From Acidobacteriota bacterium (GTDB lineage: Bacteria > Acidobacteriota > Vicinamibacteria > Vicinamibacterales > Fen-181): a DNA stretch of 64,000 bases. The stretch covers positions 1-64,000 of the forward strand of contig PMZR01000043.1 in NCBI GenBank assembly GCA_003170135.1, written 5' to 3'. This document shows, piece after piece, positions 45,120 through 53,299 of this stretch. Within the stretch, counting starts at the first letter, position 1, and every line of letters begins with the position of its first letter. The notes under the pieces are model-generated. The model saw only the letters and a program-made list of their open reading frames with translations, made no database searches and had not been told where the DNA came from. The translations under genes and the position numbers were made by a program.

Positions 45120-45665
45120 CTACGCCTCGACCGCGCCGGCGGCGACCGGCTCAACGTCCACGATGTTCCGTTCCGCGAGCGCCGGCGTCGCCAAGCGGAT
45201 CTGGGTCGCGACCGCGCCCATGAGCGCATCGACCCGCTTGGCATCGCCGATGATGGCCAAGGCCTCGACGCGCACGCCGGCGACAAACGCCGCCATGAGC
45301 CGCCCGACGTCCTCGAGCGTCAGACAGTCTTCGAGTTGGAGGCCGTTGCGATCGAGCACGTCCTTGACCGCGCCCAGCGCCACGCGCTCGTTCTTCGTCC
45401 TCAGCAGCTGCGCCAGCCGGCCGAGCGCGGGATCGACCATGGCGGCCAGGCGTTCCTTCGCCGTGGCCTGCACTTGCGGCGACGCGCCGCCGTGATACCG
45501 GCAGACGTTCCCGCCCGGGATGGCCGGCTGCCGGCAGCGCTCGCCGGTCTGCTTAGAGTGCGCGGTGCACCGGTGCGCCGGCGGCCGTCGCTTTCGCTTG
45601 GCCTGCTGTTCCCCCATGGGCTTCGCTTTCTCCATGGGGTGACGACCGGCCTTGCCTTTGACCAT
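45120..45665 (-). CDS. terminase small subunit-like protein
   Basis: A 181-aa protein. A basic N-terminus is followed by CTAHSKQTGERCRQPAI and VCRYHGGASPQVQ, a Cys/His motif often seen in proteins encoded just before TerL. The C-terminal part is helical. It is expected to recognise phage DNA. GAGGTAATCGC precedes the ATG. Confidence 0.72.
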   Translation of the reverse strand: MVKGKAGRHPMEKAKPMGEQQAKRKRRPPAHRCTAHSKQTGERCRQPAIPGGNVCRYHGGASPQVQATAKERLAAMVDPALGRLAQLLRTKNERVALGAVKDVLDRNGLQLEDCLTLEDVGRLMAAFVAGVRVEALAIIGDAKRVDALMGAVATQIRLATPALAERNIVDVEPVAAGAVEA

Positions 45666-45669
45666 GCGA

Positions 45670-45933
45670 TTACCTCGCGTTGCCGACAGCCGGCGCCGAC
45701 ATGGACGCGGCGGCTTCGGTCAGCGTCTGCACCCGCTCGAATCGGAAGCCGGCGCCAGCGATGCAGCTCATGACCTTGCCGACGGACGCGGCCCCCATCA
45801 GGTTCTCGTGCACGGCCGGCGGGACGTCGTAGTAGCGATAGACGCCCGCGGTGAATTCGACCTCGAGTACGTGTTCGCCGAGGTCGTAGCCGATGGTCTT
45901 GACGTTCGACGACGTGACGGGTTGTCGTTCCAT
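45670..45933 (-). CDS. KTSC-domain protein
   Basis: An 87-aa protein with the KTSC pattern: SSNVKTIGYDLGEHVLEVEF, GVYRYYDVPPAV and SVGKVMSCIAG. KTSC proteins are small and often phage-linked; some are fused to tRNA synthetases; activity unknown. The Shine-Dalgarno GGAGGAG is formed by the end of a heptamer array. Confidence 0.78.
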   Translation of the reverse strand: MERQPVTSSNVKTIGYDLGEHVLEVEFTAGVYRYYDVPPAVHENLMGAASVGKVMSCIAGAGFRFERVQTLTEAAASMSAPAVGNAR

Positions 45934-45942
45934 GAATCACTC

Positions 45943-45977
45943 CTCCGCACTCCGCACTCAGCACTCTGCACTCTGCA
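45943..45977. repeat. heptamer array (CTCNGCA) in the leader of the KTSC gene
   Basis: Five tandem units: CTCCGCA twice, CTCAGCA, CTCTGCA twice. On the minus strand it ends at the KTSC ribosome-binding site. It is in the prophage, not in the host cluster. Confidence 0.9.
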
Positions 45978-45999
45978 CTGCCCTTGTTGCTGGTGACCG

Positions 46000-46899
46000 T
46001 CACGGGGCCCGTCCGACGCCCGCGTGCTGCTTAAACCGCATCGACTCGATGGCCGCGGTGATGGTCTGCGGGTCGTACGTGGCGCCTGGCGGAATCTTCC
46101 GCTTCACCGCCTCCGCATCGTCGGCCCAATCGCTCGTCATTGGGATGCGCTCTCGGCGGATGATGGCTTCGACTTGCCTGGTGGTCAGGTTTGTGTCCGC
46201 TCGAGATCTCGCCGGCGGGAGGTCGTCGTCGGTGACGTCGTCGTCTTGCCCGGGCGGTCCGCCGTCCGAGTTGTCCACAGGGTGAGCGAGGGGTGCCGCG
46301 CCAGCGGCACCGCTTTTCTCTTCGTGATCGGACGGGACGGGACGGGACGGGACGGAGACCGCGCGATGTCCGCGCGGACGCGTCGCGCGCGCGCGAGGGC
46401 TCGGACAACCCTCGGACAGGTCGATCTGTCCGTCCGGACAACCCTCGGACGGGGGCTCATCTTCGGCGGCGCTGTCCGGACCTTGTCCGTCCGGACAACC
46501 CTCGGACACTGGGCCTAGCCCGAGCTTGGTTCTTCGCTCTATCTCCTTGCGCTGTCGGTCTTTCTCGCGCTGAGCCCTGACTTCGTCGGCCCTGCGGTTG
46601 TAATGGTGGTAGTCATTGATCTGCCACCCACCATCGACGCGTATCCAGAGACCGCGTCCGTTCGGCTTCGAGATCGCTTTCGCTAACGCTTCGGCTACCT
46701 CTCTTGCGCGTTTCGAGAGCGGACACGCGGCGATAGCCTCGTCAGGAATGAAGCCGTCCGTGAGATTTTCTGCGCAGTACAGCAGGCCCCACGTCGCGAT
46801 CCCGAGCGCCACCGCACCGCCATCGCGGCCACCGAGCAGCCGCCCGGCCAGAGCAATCTTCGCGTGATGCGCGAGCCTGTCGTCGACCTTTGCCCACAT
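46000..46899 (-). CDS. phage replication initiator-like protein
   Basis: A 299-aa protein. The N-terminal MWAKVDDRLAHHAKIALAGR and LTDGFIPDEAIAAC match N-terminal domains of phage replisome-organiser proteins. The middle is a low-complexity region with SEGCPDGQ repeated; the C-terminal part (TRQVEAIIRRERIPMTSDWA) is a helicase-loader-like helix region. The repeats in the DNA (46402-46507) resemble origin iterons, as in lambda O. The assignment is moderate. Confidence 0.6.
   Translation of the reverse strand: MWAKVDDRLAHHAKIALAGRLLGGRDGGAVALGIATWGLLYCAENLTDGFIPDEAIAACPLSKRAREVAEALAKAISKPNGRGLWIRVDGGWQINDYHHYNRRADEVRAQREKDRQRKEIERRTKLGLGPVSEGCPDGQGPDSAAEDEPPSEGCPDGQIDLSEGCPSPRARATRPRGHRAVSVPSRPVPSDHEEKSGAAGAAPLAHPVDNSDGGPPGQDDDVTDDDLPPARSRADTNLTTRQVEAIIRRERIPMTSDWADDAEAVKRKIPPGATYDPQTITAAIESMRFKQHAGVGRAP
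46331..46355. repeat. GACGG pentamer array inside the initiator-like gene
   Basis: Five tandem GACGG units in the low-complexity part of the gene. It encodes a Pro/Ser/Arg/Val-rich run. GC-rich, adjacent to the iteron-like repeats. Confidence 0.8.
46402..46507. repeat. iteron-like repeats, candidate phage origin
   Basis: CGGACAACCCTCGGAC occurs three times exactly (46402-46417, 46435-46450, 46492-46507). The last two are part of a longer 24-bp repeat beginning TGTCCGTC, 57 bp apart. The repeats are in frame and encode SEGCP. Direct repeats inside the initiator gene are the lambda-type origin layout; function is inferred. Confidence 0.6.
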
Positions 46900-46918
46900 C
46901 GTGTGTCCGCCCTTCGCG

Positions 46919-48730
46919 CTACTCGAACAACGTCTCGGATGCCCGCACGGCGCCGCGGCCTTCAACCACGACCAGGCGACGCGAGACGAGCCGCTGGAGG
47001 TAAGTATCCCGACTGCTGCGCCGATACCCGGTCGCCTCGTCCAGGTCCTCGCGCGTGACCGCCTTGCCGTGCGCCTGGACGAGCACTTCGAGGATGGCGC
47101 GCTCGCCGCCCGACAATCGATCGAGCCAGTACTGCCGCAGATCGCGGCCGGTCGGGAGCGGCTCGTAATCATCACCGAGCGCGGCAATGCCTCCGTCCGT
47201 GACGCTGATGGCGCCGTTCGGGTTGACGTCCACGTAGCCGCGGGACAGCAACCGCTGCAGATAGGTGTCGCGCGAAGACCGCTTGTAGCCGGTCAGCACG
47301 GTCAGCTGGTCGCGCGCCGCGCCGTCCGGATACTGCGCGACGGCCGCCAGGACGACACGCTCGCCCTTGCCGAGGCTCGTACCCTTATCCATCTCGGCGA
47401 GAGCCCGGGCCGCGGCGCGACGATCGCCAGAGAATCGCACCTTCTCGAAGCGCGGCCCCTTCGCGTGGTCTTCACCGCGTGGCGAAGCGATAGAACGCTG
47501 AGCATTTCCGCCGAGCACTCGAACGGGCGGCGCTGCGGCGGCTAGCTTCGGCGACAGCATCGCCTGAAACACCGACAGGCTCGCGCCCAGATCCTTCCGG
47601 CCGCCGACGATCGCCGCCTGCACGTGCTCCTCGAACGAGCGTGCCGCCTGCAGGAACTCGTCTCGCATCACCTCAAGCCGCGTCCAGTCGTGTGCTGTGA
47701 TGACCGGCACCTCGACGCGTTCCGGTTGACGCTCCAGCGCGTTTGTCGGCTTCGGTTGCTTCTCGAGCCTGACAACCGCTGCCTTCAGTTCGGCGATCTG
47801 CCGGCGCAGTTCCTTCGGGTCCTCAGCCTTCGCCCGCTCGACGGTTGCTTTCATGGCCTCGCCGAGCGATTCGAGCTCGGTTGGCGTGAGCGCGGTCGGC
47901 TTGACCCGCTTCGCCTGCTGCGTCGGCGTCGACGACCCGTCGTAGGTCTCGCGCAGGGCGACGTGCACGCGTTTCCGGATCTGCAGCCACTGCGGCGACC
48001 ACACGAACGCGTCCCCCCGCGGCAGCGACGGCAGTTCGTTGACGAGCGCGAGGTCGGCGTCCCCGTGTTCCACAACCCAGCCGCCGATCGTCTTCCGCTC
48101 CTGCGGACCGTTGGTTTGAAACGCCAACAGGACTTCGGTCTGATTCAGGACGTCCTTGTTCACCGCCTGGGGCCGCTGGCTCAGAATCGAGACGCCAATC
48201 CCGTAGTTCCGCCCGACTTTTCCGATGTCCTCGAACACGCCGACCATGCGCGCGTCGTCGCCGCGCACCATCTGCGGCAAGAACGCCTGTGCCTCTTCGA
48301 GAAAGAGATGACACGCGGTGCGCGCCGTCTTCTTGCGGTGAAAAAGTTGCTCGGCAAACGCCGTCACGAATCGTGTGCGTTCGCCCTTTCGAAACGGTGA
48401 GAGGTCGAGCACGGCAGAGATGTGCTTGTCGACCAGAAGATCCGCCATCATGGCGCCGCCGGTCATCTCGAGCGGCACGTCGGCGTGCTCCCCGCCGAAG
48501 ATGTAGACGCCTTCGAATCCGGGCGACTTGCCGTCGCGGTTGAGCCGCAGCGCCCACCAGTTGCCGACCCAGTCGAGCGCGATGACCTGCGCATCGGCGC
48601 TCAGAAAGAGCTCGGCGAGCTTCATCGCGCCGTACGTCTTGCCGGACCCGCTGCGTCCGAGGAATGCGTACTTCTGCGAGACCGCTTCGTCGGCCGGCAG
48701 CGCCAAACCGTCAGCTAGGTGGAGCTTCAT
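46919..48730 (-). CDS. HerA-like ATPase with two C-terminal winged-helix repeats
   Basis: A 603-aa protein. Walker A GRSGSGKT (25-32), Walker B HLFLEEAQAF (141-150) and RNYGIGVSILSQRPQAVNKD match HerA/DUF87 DNA-translocating ATPases. A coiled coil (~300-340) links to two C-terminal repeats, TGYKRSSRDTYLQRL and TGYRRSSRDTYLQRL, each in a winged-helix context. HerA normally works with NurA nuclease, but no NurA is visible. It starts inside a TGA-ATG coupled junction after the Cys-rich 44-aa gene. Its role could be DNA end processing. Confidence 0.82.
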   Translation of the reverse strand: MKLHLADGLALPADEAVSQKYAFLGRSGSGKTYGAMKLAELFLSADAQVIALDWVGNWWALRLNRDGKSPGFEGVYIFGGEHADVPLEMTGGAMMADLLVDKHISAVLDLSPFRKGERTRFVTAFAEQLFHRKKTARTACHLFLEEAQAFLPQMVRGDDARMVGVFEDIGKVGRNYGIGVSILSQRPQAVNKDVLNQTEVLLAFQTNGPQERKTIGGWVVEHGDADLALVNELPSLPRGDAFVWSPQWLQIRKRVHVALRETYDGSSTPTQQAKRVKPTALTPTELESLGEAMKATVERAKAEDPKELRRQIAELKAAVVRLEKQPKPTNALERQPERVEVPVITAHDWTRLEVMRDEFLQAARSFEEHVQAAIVGGRKDLGASLSVFQAMLSPKLAAAAPPVRVLGGNAQRSIASPRGEDHAKGPRFEKVRFSGDRRAAARALAEMDKGTSLGKGERVVLAAVAQYPDGAARDQLTVLTGYKRSSRDTYLQRLLSRGYVDVNPNGAISVTDGGIAALGDDYEPLPTGRDLRQYWLDRLSGGERAILEVLVQAHGKAVTREDLDEATGYRRSSRDTYLQRLVSRRLVVVEGRGAVRASETLFE

Positions 48731-48865
48731 TCAGTCCTCGTCGAAGTCATCTTCGTCCGCGCATTCGGACGGGTCGCATTCGCAGCAACAATCGTTCGGC
48801 GCCGGCTGGCCATGGTCCTCGCCGTCGCAGTCGCACATTTGGCCGCAGGTTGGACATTCGTGCAT
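48731..48865 (-). CDS. 44-aa Cys-rich acidic micro-protein
   Basis: MHECPTCGQMCDCDGEDHGQ begins a 44-residue protein with nine Cys, one of them in a CCCEC cluster, and an acidic end. AAGGAGGACGTC lies directly before the ATG, and the TGA is right before the HerA ATG, so it is very probably translated. It may bind metal (metallothionein or Fe/Zn-cluster type). It is too short for most gene callers. Confidence 0.75.
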   Translation of the reverse strand: MHECPTCGQMCDCDGEDHGQPAPNDCCCECDPSECADEDDFDED

Positions 48866-48878
48866 GACGTCCTCCTTG

Positions 48879-49097
48879 TCACATCGACAGCCGCGGTCGG
48901 CCGGCTACTTCCCAATGAGCAGCGCACAGATGCGTTGACCGTGACGTTGGATGCGCGTGGCGAGCACAGAGCCGGCGGCTGCACGGATAGAACGCGCCGG
49001 GTTCGCGATGGTCGCAGAGAGCACTGTGCTCGTTCGTGCAACCTAGCTCTTCGCACTTCGCCACAGCGGCGCCGCGGTGACTCTTGCGCAGCGTCAC
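48879..49097 (-). CDS. 72-aa Cys/His-rich zinc-binding protein
   Basis: GTG start (GGGAGAGGTG upstream; overlaps the previous stop). CEELGCTNEHSALCDHREPG, then CSRRLCARHAHP and CAAHWE place many Cys/His pairs, a double zinc finger (B-box-like pattern). Function unknown. Confidence 0.65.
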   Translation of the reverse strand: MTLRKSHRGAAVAKCEELGCTNEHSALCDHREPGAFYPCSRRLCARHAHPTSRSTHLCAAHWEVAGRPRLSM

Positions 49098-49435
49098 GCT
49101 CGCACCTCTCCCGTGTCGCATCCAACGCACAGATAGAACTCACCGAACTTCATCAGATTCGACGCCTTGCCGCAGACCGCGCACGTTCGCTTGCCCGCCT
49201 GCGACGGTGGCATGCCGTGTTCGAGGCGCTCGTCGAGCACGGCCAGGAACCGAAACAGCATCTGCTCGATCGACTCGTTCGAGCGGAGCTTGGCCGCAGC
49301 CGTGGCCATCCTTCGATGGTCGGGACTCATTGTCCAGCCGCTGACGCTCGCGTGTATCTGTCCGCGCAATGGGTGGCCCTGCATCTTCCAGTGCTTGACC
49401 TGCGCGAGCCGCTGCCAGACGGTGCCAACCGTCAC
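49094..49435 (-). CDS. 113-aa protein with C-terminal zinc ribbon
   Basis: GTG overlaps the helicase stop (GTGA) with GGAGGT 4 nt before it. The N-terminal helical part (VWQRLAQVKHWKMQGHPLRG) is followed by CAVCGKASNLMKFGEFYLCV-GC, a zinc ribbon. Frame upstream of this start is open but belongs to the helicase gene. Confidence 0.65.
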   Translation of the reverse strand: MTVGTVWQRLAQVKHWKMQGHPLRGQIHASVSGWTMSPDHRRMATAAAKLRSNESIEQMLFRFLAVLDERLEHGMPPSQAGKRTCAVCGKASNLMKFGEFYLCVGCDTGEVRA

Positions 49436-50709
49436 GCGGACCTCCGGTTGCGAGTCGCCCAGTACGATCGGGACGAGGATCGCCGCCGGCCGGGCGGTGT
49501 CAGCGCGTACGGCGCATCCGGCCGCTGGCCGCTCCCGGCGCCGTCCCGCTCGCCGAAATAGCAATTCGTCAACGGCCGCCCGCGCGATGTGATCGCCCAG
49601 AGATCGCCACTCTTTCCGGTCGCTTCCAGCACCAGGTCCTCGACACGTCCGAACTGCTCGACCACGCCGACCATGTCGACCACGACGCAGCGGTCCTTCC
49701 CTGGGCATGGCCGGATGCCGCGCCCGACTTGCTGGTAATAGAGCGCCAGGGAGACCGTGGGCCGCGCAAGGACCACTGTCTCCAGGCCCGGGAAGTCTAA
49801 GCCGATCGCAACGATGCCCACGTTCGTCACGACGCGCGTCCGGCCGGCTTTGAAGTCCTCGAGGACGCGGGCTCGTTCGCGATCGGGCGTCTCGGCGGAG
49901 ACCGTCGCCGCGCCGGGGATCGCCGCCGCCAGGCGCTGGCTCTCCTCGACGAACCGAGTGAAAACCAGGACGTTCCGCCGCCCTTCGGCAAGGAGCCCCT
50001 CAACCGTGCGCTGCAACTGCCCTTCGAAGCCGATCTCGTGGAAGTACGTCTGCACGGACGCGTCGGTGTAGTCCGCGCCGGTACTGTTCAGGCGCAGGCG
50101 GTCGCGCCGGAAGGGCTGCTCGCGGTACTCGACGCGCGAGAGAAACCCGTCTCGGCACAAGTCCGCAATCTGCGTTTGGTGGACGACGTCGCGGAAGATG
50201 CGCGGCCGCGTCCGCGTGAGGAACCGCAGGATCGAGCCGAAGGAGTTCGACGCCAGGCGGTACGGCGTTGCGGTCAAGCCGAGGACGCGCGATCGGTCAA
50301 GCACCTGGAGGAAATCCCGGTACATCCCGCCCTTGGCATTGCAGAAGTGCGCCTCGTCCACGAGCACGTACGGGAACGGCCGGAACTGCTCCGCGTGCTT
50401 CGCGACGCTGCCGATCGTCGCGAGGGTGATCGCGCCGATCTCCTTGCGGCCGACGCTCGCGGAGAACAGCGCCGGCTGGTAGCCGTAGGATTCGAGCTTC
50501 GCGGCGTTCTGCTGCAAGATCTCCTTGTTCGGCTGGAAGACGATGCACGGGCCGGGCAACTGCGTGACGATGCCGGCGATCACCAACGATTTTCCCGATC
50601 CGGTCGGGGCAACGATCAGCCCATTGCGGCCGCGCATCCGCGGGTCGGTCAGGTACGCCACGCCGCTGGCGACGGCTTCCTGCTGGTAGGGGCGGAGCTG
50701 GTAGGTCAT
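49432..50709 (-). CDS. SF2 (DEAH) helicase
   Basis: A 425-aa UvsW/RecG-like superfamily II helicase. Motif I APTGSGKS (34-41), II VDEAH (117-121), III LTATP, IV NVLVFTRFVEESQ, V TNVGIVAIGLDFPG, VI QQVGRGIRP. It starts at ATG 50709 overlapping the stop of the previous gene (ATGA). Expected role: remodelling of replication or recombination intermediates. Confidence 0.9.
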   Translation of the reverse strand: MTYQLRPYQQEAVASGVAYLTDPRMRGRNGLIVAPTGSGKSLVIAGIVTQLPGPCIVFQPNKEILQQNAAKLESYGYQPALFSASVGRKEIGAITLATIGSVAKHAEQFRPFPYVLVDEAHFCNAKGGMYRDFLQVLDRSRVLGLTATPYRLASNSFGSILRFLTRTRPRIFRDVVHQTQIADLCRDGFLSRVEYREQPFRRDRLRLNSTGADYTDASVQTYFHEIGFEGQLQRTVEGLLAEGRRNVLVFTRFVEESQRLAAAIPGAATVSAETPDRERARVLEDFKAGRTRVVTNVGIVAIGLDFPGLETVVLARPTVSLALYYQQVGRGIRPCPGKDRCVVVDMVGVVEQFGRVEDLVLEATGKSGDLWAITSRGRPLTNCYFGERDGAGSGQRPDAPYALTPPGRRRSSSRSYWATRNRRSA

Positions 50710-50978
50710 CGACGTGTCTGCCCTTTTCGAGTCGTTCCGCACACGTCCGTCCGCTCGCCGGCGGCGCGGTGATAGGTGAAGTGCTCGGTCGGCAGCACGA
50801 GCGCGTACTGGTCCCGTAGTTCGATGGGACCGATGAACCGCCGCCGGCCGGCATCGTCGACGATCGCGGTACCGGGTGGCAGTTGACGGAAGTGGCCAGT
50901 GGCAATGGGCACCTTCACGCGGCCGCGCATCACGATCGCTGTCGCCTCCGACCCGGTCTCACGATTCATGACCTGCAT
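50706..50978 (-). CDS. 90-aa hypothetical early protein
   Basis: MQVMNRETGSEATAIVMRGR starts after AAAGGCGAACGACG. Beta-rich, with RFIGPIELRDQYALVLPTEH. It overlaps both the preceding frameshifted gene and the helicase start. No family recognised. Confidence 0.6.
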   Translation of the reverse strand: MQVMNRETGSEATAIVMRGRVKVPIATGHFRQLPPGTAIVDDAGRRRFIGPIELRDQYALVLPTEHFTYHRAAGERTDVCGTTRKGQTRR

Positions 50979-51265
50979 CGTCGTTCGCCTTTCGCAGCGC
51001 CTCAAGCGGCGCGACCTTCATCGACCCGTCCCACGCCACGTCGAAGCCGTCTTCCCGCTCGACGAACCGCGGCGTCCGGGGGGGGGGCAGGAACGACCGC
51101 CCGCGATGCCTTCTGGGTCCGTGGCTTTCTCGGCTTGGCGTACGTCCGGATGAACGCACGCACCGCCTCCTGGCCGAGCGCGAATGGGGGCGCGTGCAGC
51201 TCCTCGGCGATGGTCTTCAGCCGCTCGGATTCACGCGCGGTCAAATGGACGGTGAACACTCGCAT
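50959..51265 (-). pseudogene. RHH-like small protein, frame broken at a C10 tract
   Basis: The first frame begins MRVFTVHLTARESERLKTIA, like a ribbon-helix-helix or CopG-type protein, and reads well to RAVVPAPP. A 10-C run (coding strand; G10 at 51078-51087) then puts the rest (TPRFVEREDGFDVAWDGSMK and KANDDAGHES, ending at 50959) into another frame. One C fewer restores a ~101-aa protein. The break may be a sequencing error, slippage or a real mutation. Confidence 0.65.
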
Positions 51266-51279
51266 GGTGGCCTCTCGCG

Positions 51280-51801
51280 TTACCGCTTCTTCGCCTTCGG
51301 CTTCTTAGCCTTCTGTGCGCACCGATCGCAGAGCGTTTCCGTCGCATCCGCCCAGCCGCAACCGTCTTCGCAGGCTTCGGCATCCGTGCAGCCGCATTCG
51401 CGGCACGTGCCGGGTGTCGCCGGCGTCGACTTGTCGGCCGGCTTCTCCTGCGCCTTCAGCACGGCCGCGACGTCGATGCCGAACGCCTTCGCAGCCTTGG
51501 TCCACTCGTCGCGCCGCCACCAGTCGCCGAGGTCCCCGTGCAACTCCAGCGCGGCCAGGTGCCGGAGCGCGATGTCGGGCGTCTTCGGCGCGCCGAGCTT
51601 CTGCCGGCCGTCCACGTCCGGCTTCCAGCCCGGGTCGCGCCAGGCCAGCGCGACCTTCGCGTCCGAGATTTCGTCGTGGCGGTCCTTCCCGAGCAGGTCC
51701 GCCAGCATCCCGTACAACAACTTGCCGATCTGCGTCGTCTCATCGATGAGCCGATACGCGACCTTCTTCGGCCCCTTCGGTTTCCGCGTCCTGAATCCCA
51801 T
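51280..51801 (-). CDS. phage protein, metallopeptidase-family-like with zinc domain, no HExxH
   Basis: A 173-aa protein. KVAYRLIDETTQIGKLLYGM and DAKVALAWRDPGWKPDVDGR, then LGAPKTPDIALRHL recall the N-terminal part of the putative phage metallopeptidase family, but the HExxH site is missing. The C-terminal domain has six Cys (CRECGCTDAEACEDGCGWAD, CDRC). AAGGAGACGGCAG precedes the ATG. The family link is a weak inference. Confidence 0.55.
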   Translation of the reverse strand: MGFRTRKPKGPKKVAYRLIDETTQIGKLLYGMLADLLGKDRHDEISDAKVALAWRDPGWKPDVDGRQKLGAPKTPDIALRHLAALELHGDLGDWWRRDEWTKAAKAFGIDVAAVLKAQEKPADKSTPATPGTCRECGCTDAEACEDGCGWADATETLCDRCAQKAKKPKAKKR

Positions 51802-51859
51802 CTGCCGTCTCCTTCTTGGTTGCCGTTCAACCAGCCGGTTGCATGTCTACCGTGTCGAG

Positions 51860-52345
51860 TCAGTTCCACTGCTGTCTCGCGCAGTACGTGGCGAGGAGGA
51901 TCGCGTCCGACGTCGCCAGCGTGATGTCGAGCGTCGGACACAGCTGCTGCGCGAAGGCTTTCAGGTCGTTCTTGTGCTCACGCTTCGCCTTTGATCGCTC
52001 GGCTTGCGTCATGAGCGTGCGCGGCTTCCCCGGCGGCGTCAGGCAGCCGAGCGCCTTCTGCCACTTCATCGGGCTGACGACGACGAACGGGACCTGCAGG
52101 GCAATGAGGAAGCCGGTCAGCATGCCGGCGTGCTTCAGGAAGGCGCCGGCCGCAGCGATGTTCTGGCCGGGCATTGTGTGCACGTCCTCAATGACGGCGA
52201 CGGTGCGGCCCGGCTTCACCATCTGGTCGCGGAGCAGCGCGAAGATGTCGGGGCCGGTCGCCGGCATCGCCTCGGCGAACGTGACGCCGTTGTCGATACA
52301 GGCGATCCCGCCGCCCGCCCCTGGATCGATGCCGAGATACAGCAT
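51860..52345 (-). CDS. RuvC-like Holliday-junction resolvase
   Basis: A 161-aa RNase H-fold nuclease. Asp7 (YLGIDPGAGG), Glu53 (VAVIEDVH) and the C-terminal TSDAILLATY acidic motif form the metal site, with a Lys-rich basic helix (ERSKAKREHKNDLK). It should resolve four-way junctions in phage DNA before packaging. Confidence 0.83.
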   Translation of the reverse strand: MLYLGIDPGAGGGIACIDNGVTFAEAMPATGPDIFALLRDQMVKPGRTVAVIEDVHTMPGQNIAAAGAFLKHAGMLTGFLIALQVPFVVVSPMKWQKALGCLTPPGKPRTLMTQAERSKAKREHKNDLKAFAQQLCPTLDITLATSDAILLATYCARQQWN

Positions 52346-52349
52346 GTCC

Positions 52350-52640
52350 CTACCCCTCTTCCCCGGGCTCGCGCTCGCGCCGAGGCTTGCTCTTGCCCGA
52401 GAAGTCCTTCGACTTCACGCACGTCGCGAAGTGGCTCGTCGCCCGATCGTGCCGCTCGATCAGTTCGTGGTTGTCGTCCTCGGCGTGGAACGTTGACAGC
52501 GCCACCGAGTCGGCGTCGAGTGGATGCGCCTTCCGATTCGGATAGGTGTACGCCCACGTGATACGGGCGCCGCAGCCCTTGCACACGCCGCCGTTCTGCG
52601 GCCGGGCATACACGCAAATGACCCCTGGCTGCTCGGGCAT
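52350..52640 (-). CDS. 96-aa protein with one zinc-knuckle
   Basis: ATG 52640 with GGAGGACGACG. CKGCGARITWAY gives half of a zinc site; the rest is charged. Directly before the RuvC-like gene. Function unknown. Confidence 0.6.
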   Translation of the reverse strand: MPEQPGVICVYARPQNGGVCKGCGARITWAYTYPNRKAHPLDADSVALSTFHAEDDNHELIERHDRATSHFATCVKSKDFSGKSKPRREREPGEEG

Positions 52641-52778
52641 CGTCGTCCTCCGTTCACGGTCACGAGAAACGTGGGGGATTGCATGGGGGGCTTGTTCTCG
52701 TCCCATCAACGAGGTGCCGGTCTCTGCCGGCTGTCACGCCAGACGAATCGGCGGCGGCGTTTCCGCTCTCGTGGATCT

Positions 52779-53006
52779 CTACGCCTGCGCTTCCGCTGCC
52801 GGCGCGTCTGCGGCGTCCGTCGTCACGATCTCGACCTGCTTCGCGTTGAGCGTGATCGTGTTGCACTGGTCGCCCGGATACATCGGCTCGATGGTCTTGA
52901 GACTGACGTTGCAGTACTCCTCGCCAGCCGTGATCGATTCGACCCTGCACGGCACGTTGACGATGTCGCCTTCCTTCAGCAGCTTTCCGTTCTTGTCGTG
53001 TGGCAC
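52779..53006 (-). CDS. 75-aa beta-barrel-like protein
   Basis: GTG with AAAGGAG upstream. KNGKLLKEGDIVNVPCRVES reads like an SH3/KOW-like small barrel. A phage early hypothetical. Confidence 0.6.
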   Translation of the reverse strand: MPHDKNGKLLKEGDIVNVPCRVESITAGEEYCNVSLKTIEPMYPGDQCNTITLNAKQVEIVTTDAADAPAAEAQA

Positions 53007-53061
53007 GTGTCGCTTCTCCTTTGGGGGCCGTTGGTGTTCCTGCGCCGCCTCCGAGCGCGGC

Positions 53062-53268
53062 CTATTCCGTCTTGTAGAGCCTCGCTCGGACGGCGCAGTC
53101 CTTCGCCTCGAGCAGCTTGCGCAGGGCCACGGTGCGCTCCGGGTTGCGCGGGAGCGTTACCGCGATGTCGTGCGCGAGGTTCGCAAACGGCTGCGAGATC
53201 TCACGCGGGTGCGTCGGCAGGTGGTCACACACGAAGAACTGCAGCATCGGGTCTGTCTTCTCGTCCAC
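53062..53268 (-). CDS. small helical protein, Acb2/Tad1-like (DUF7681 type)
   Basis: A 68-aa protein, GTG start with GGAGTGAGACC. The pattern LQFFVCDHLPTHPREISQPF, then NPERTVALRKLLEAKDCAVR matches what is known of the DUF7681/Acb2-Tad1 hairpin family (...PxxR..AL..LEEA...A). Characterised members sequester cyclic nucleotides and block CBASS or Thoeris signalling. This is a distant, pattern-based match. It lies in the early region among small hypothetical genes, where anti-defence genes are often found. Confidence 0.55.
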   Translation of the reverse strand: MDEKTDPMLQFFVCDHLPTHPREISQPFANLAHDIAVTLPRNPERTVALRKLLEAKDCAVRARLYKTE

Positions 53269-53299
53269 GGTCTCACTCCGTTCCCTGAACTGGGGTCAG

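Noticed and set aside
43722..45773. 683-aa plus-strand frame over TerL/TerS
   Set aside because: Shadow of the terminase genes; composition typical of complementary-strand frames.
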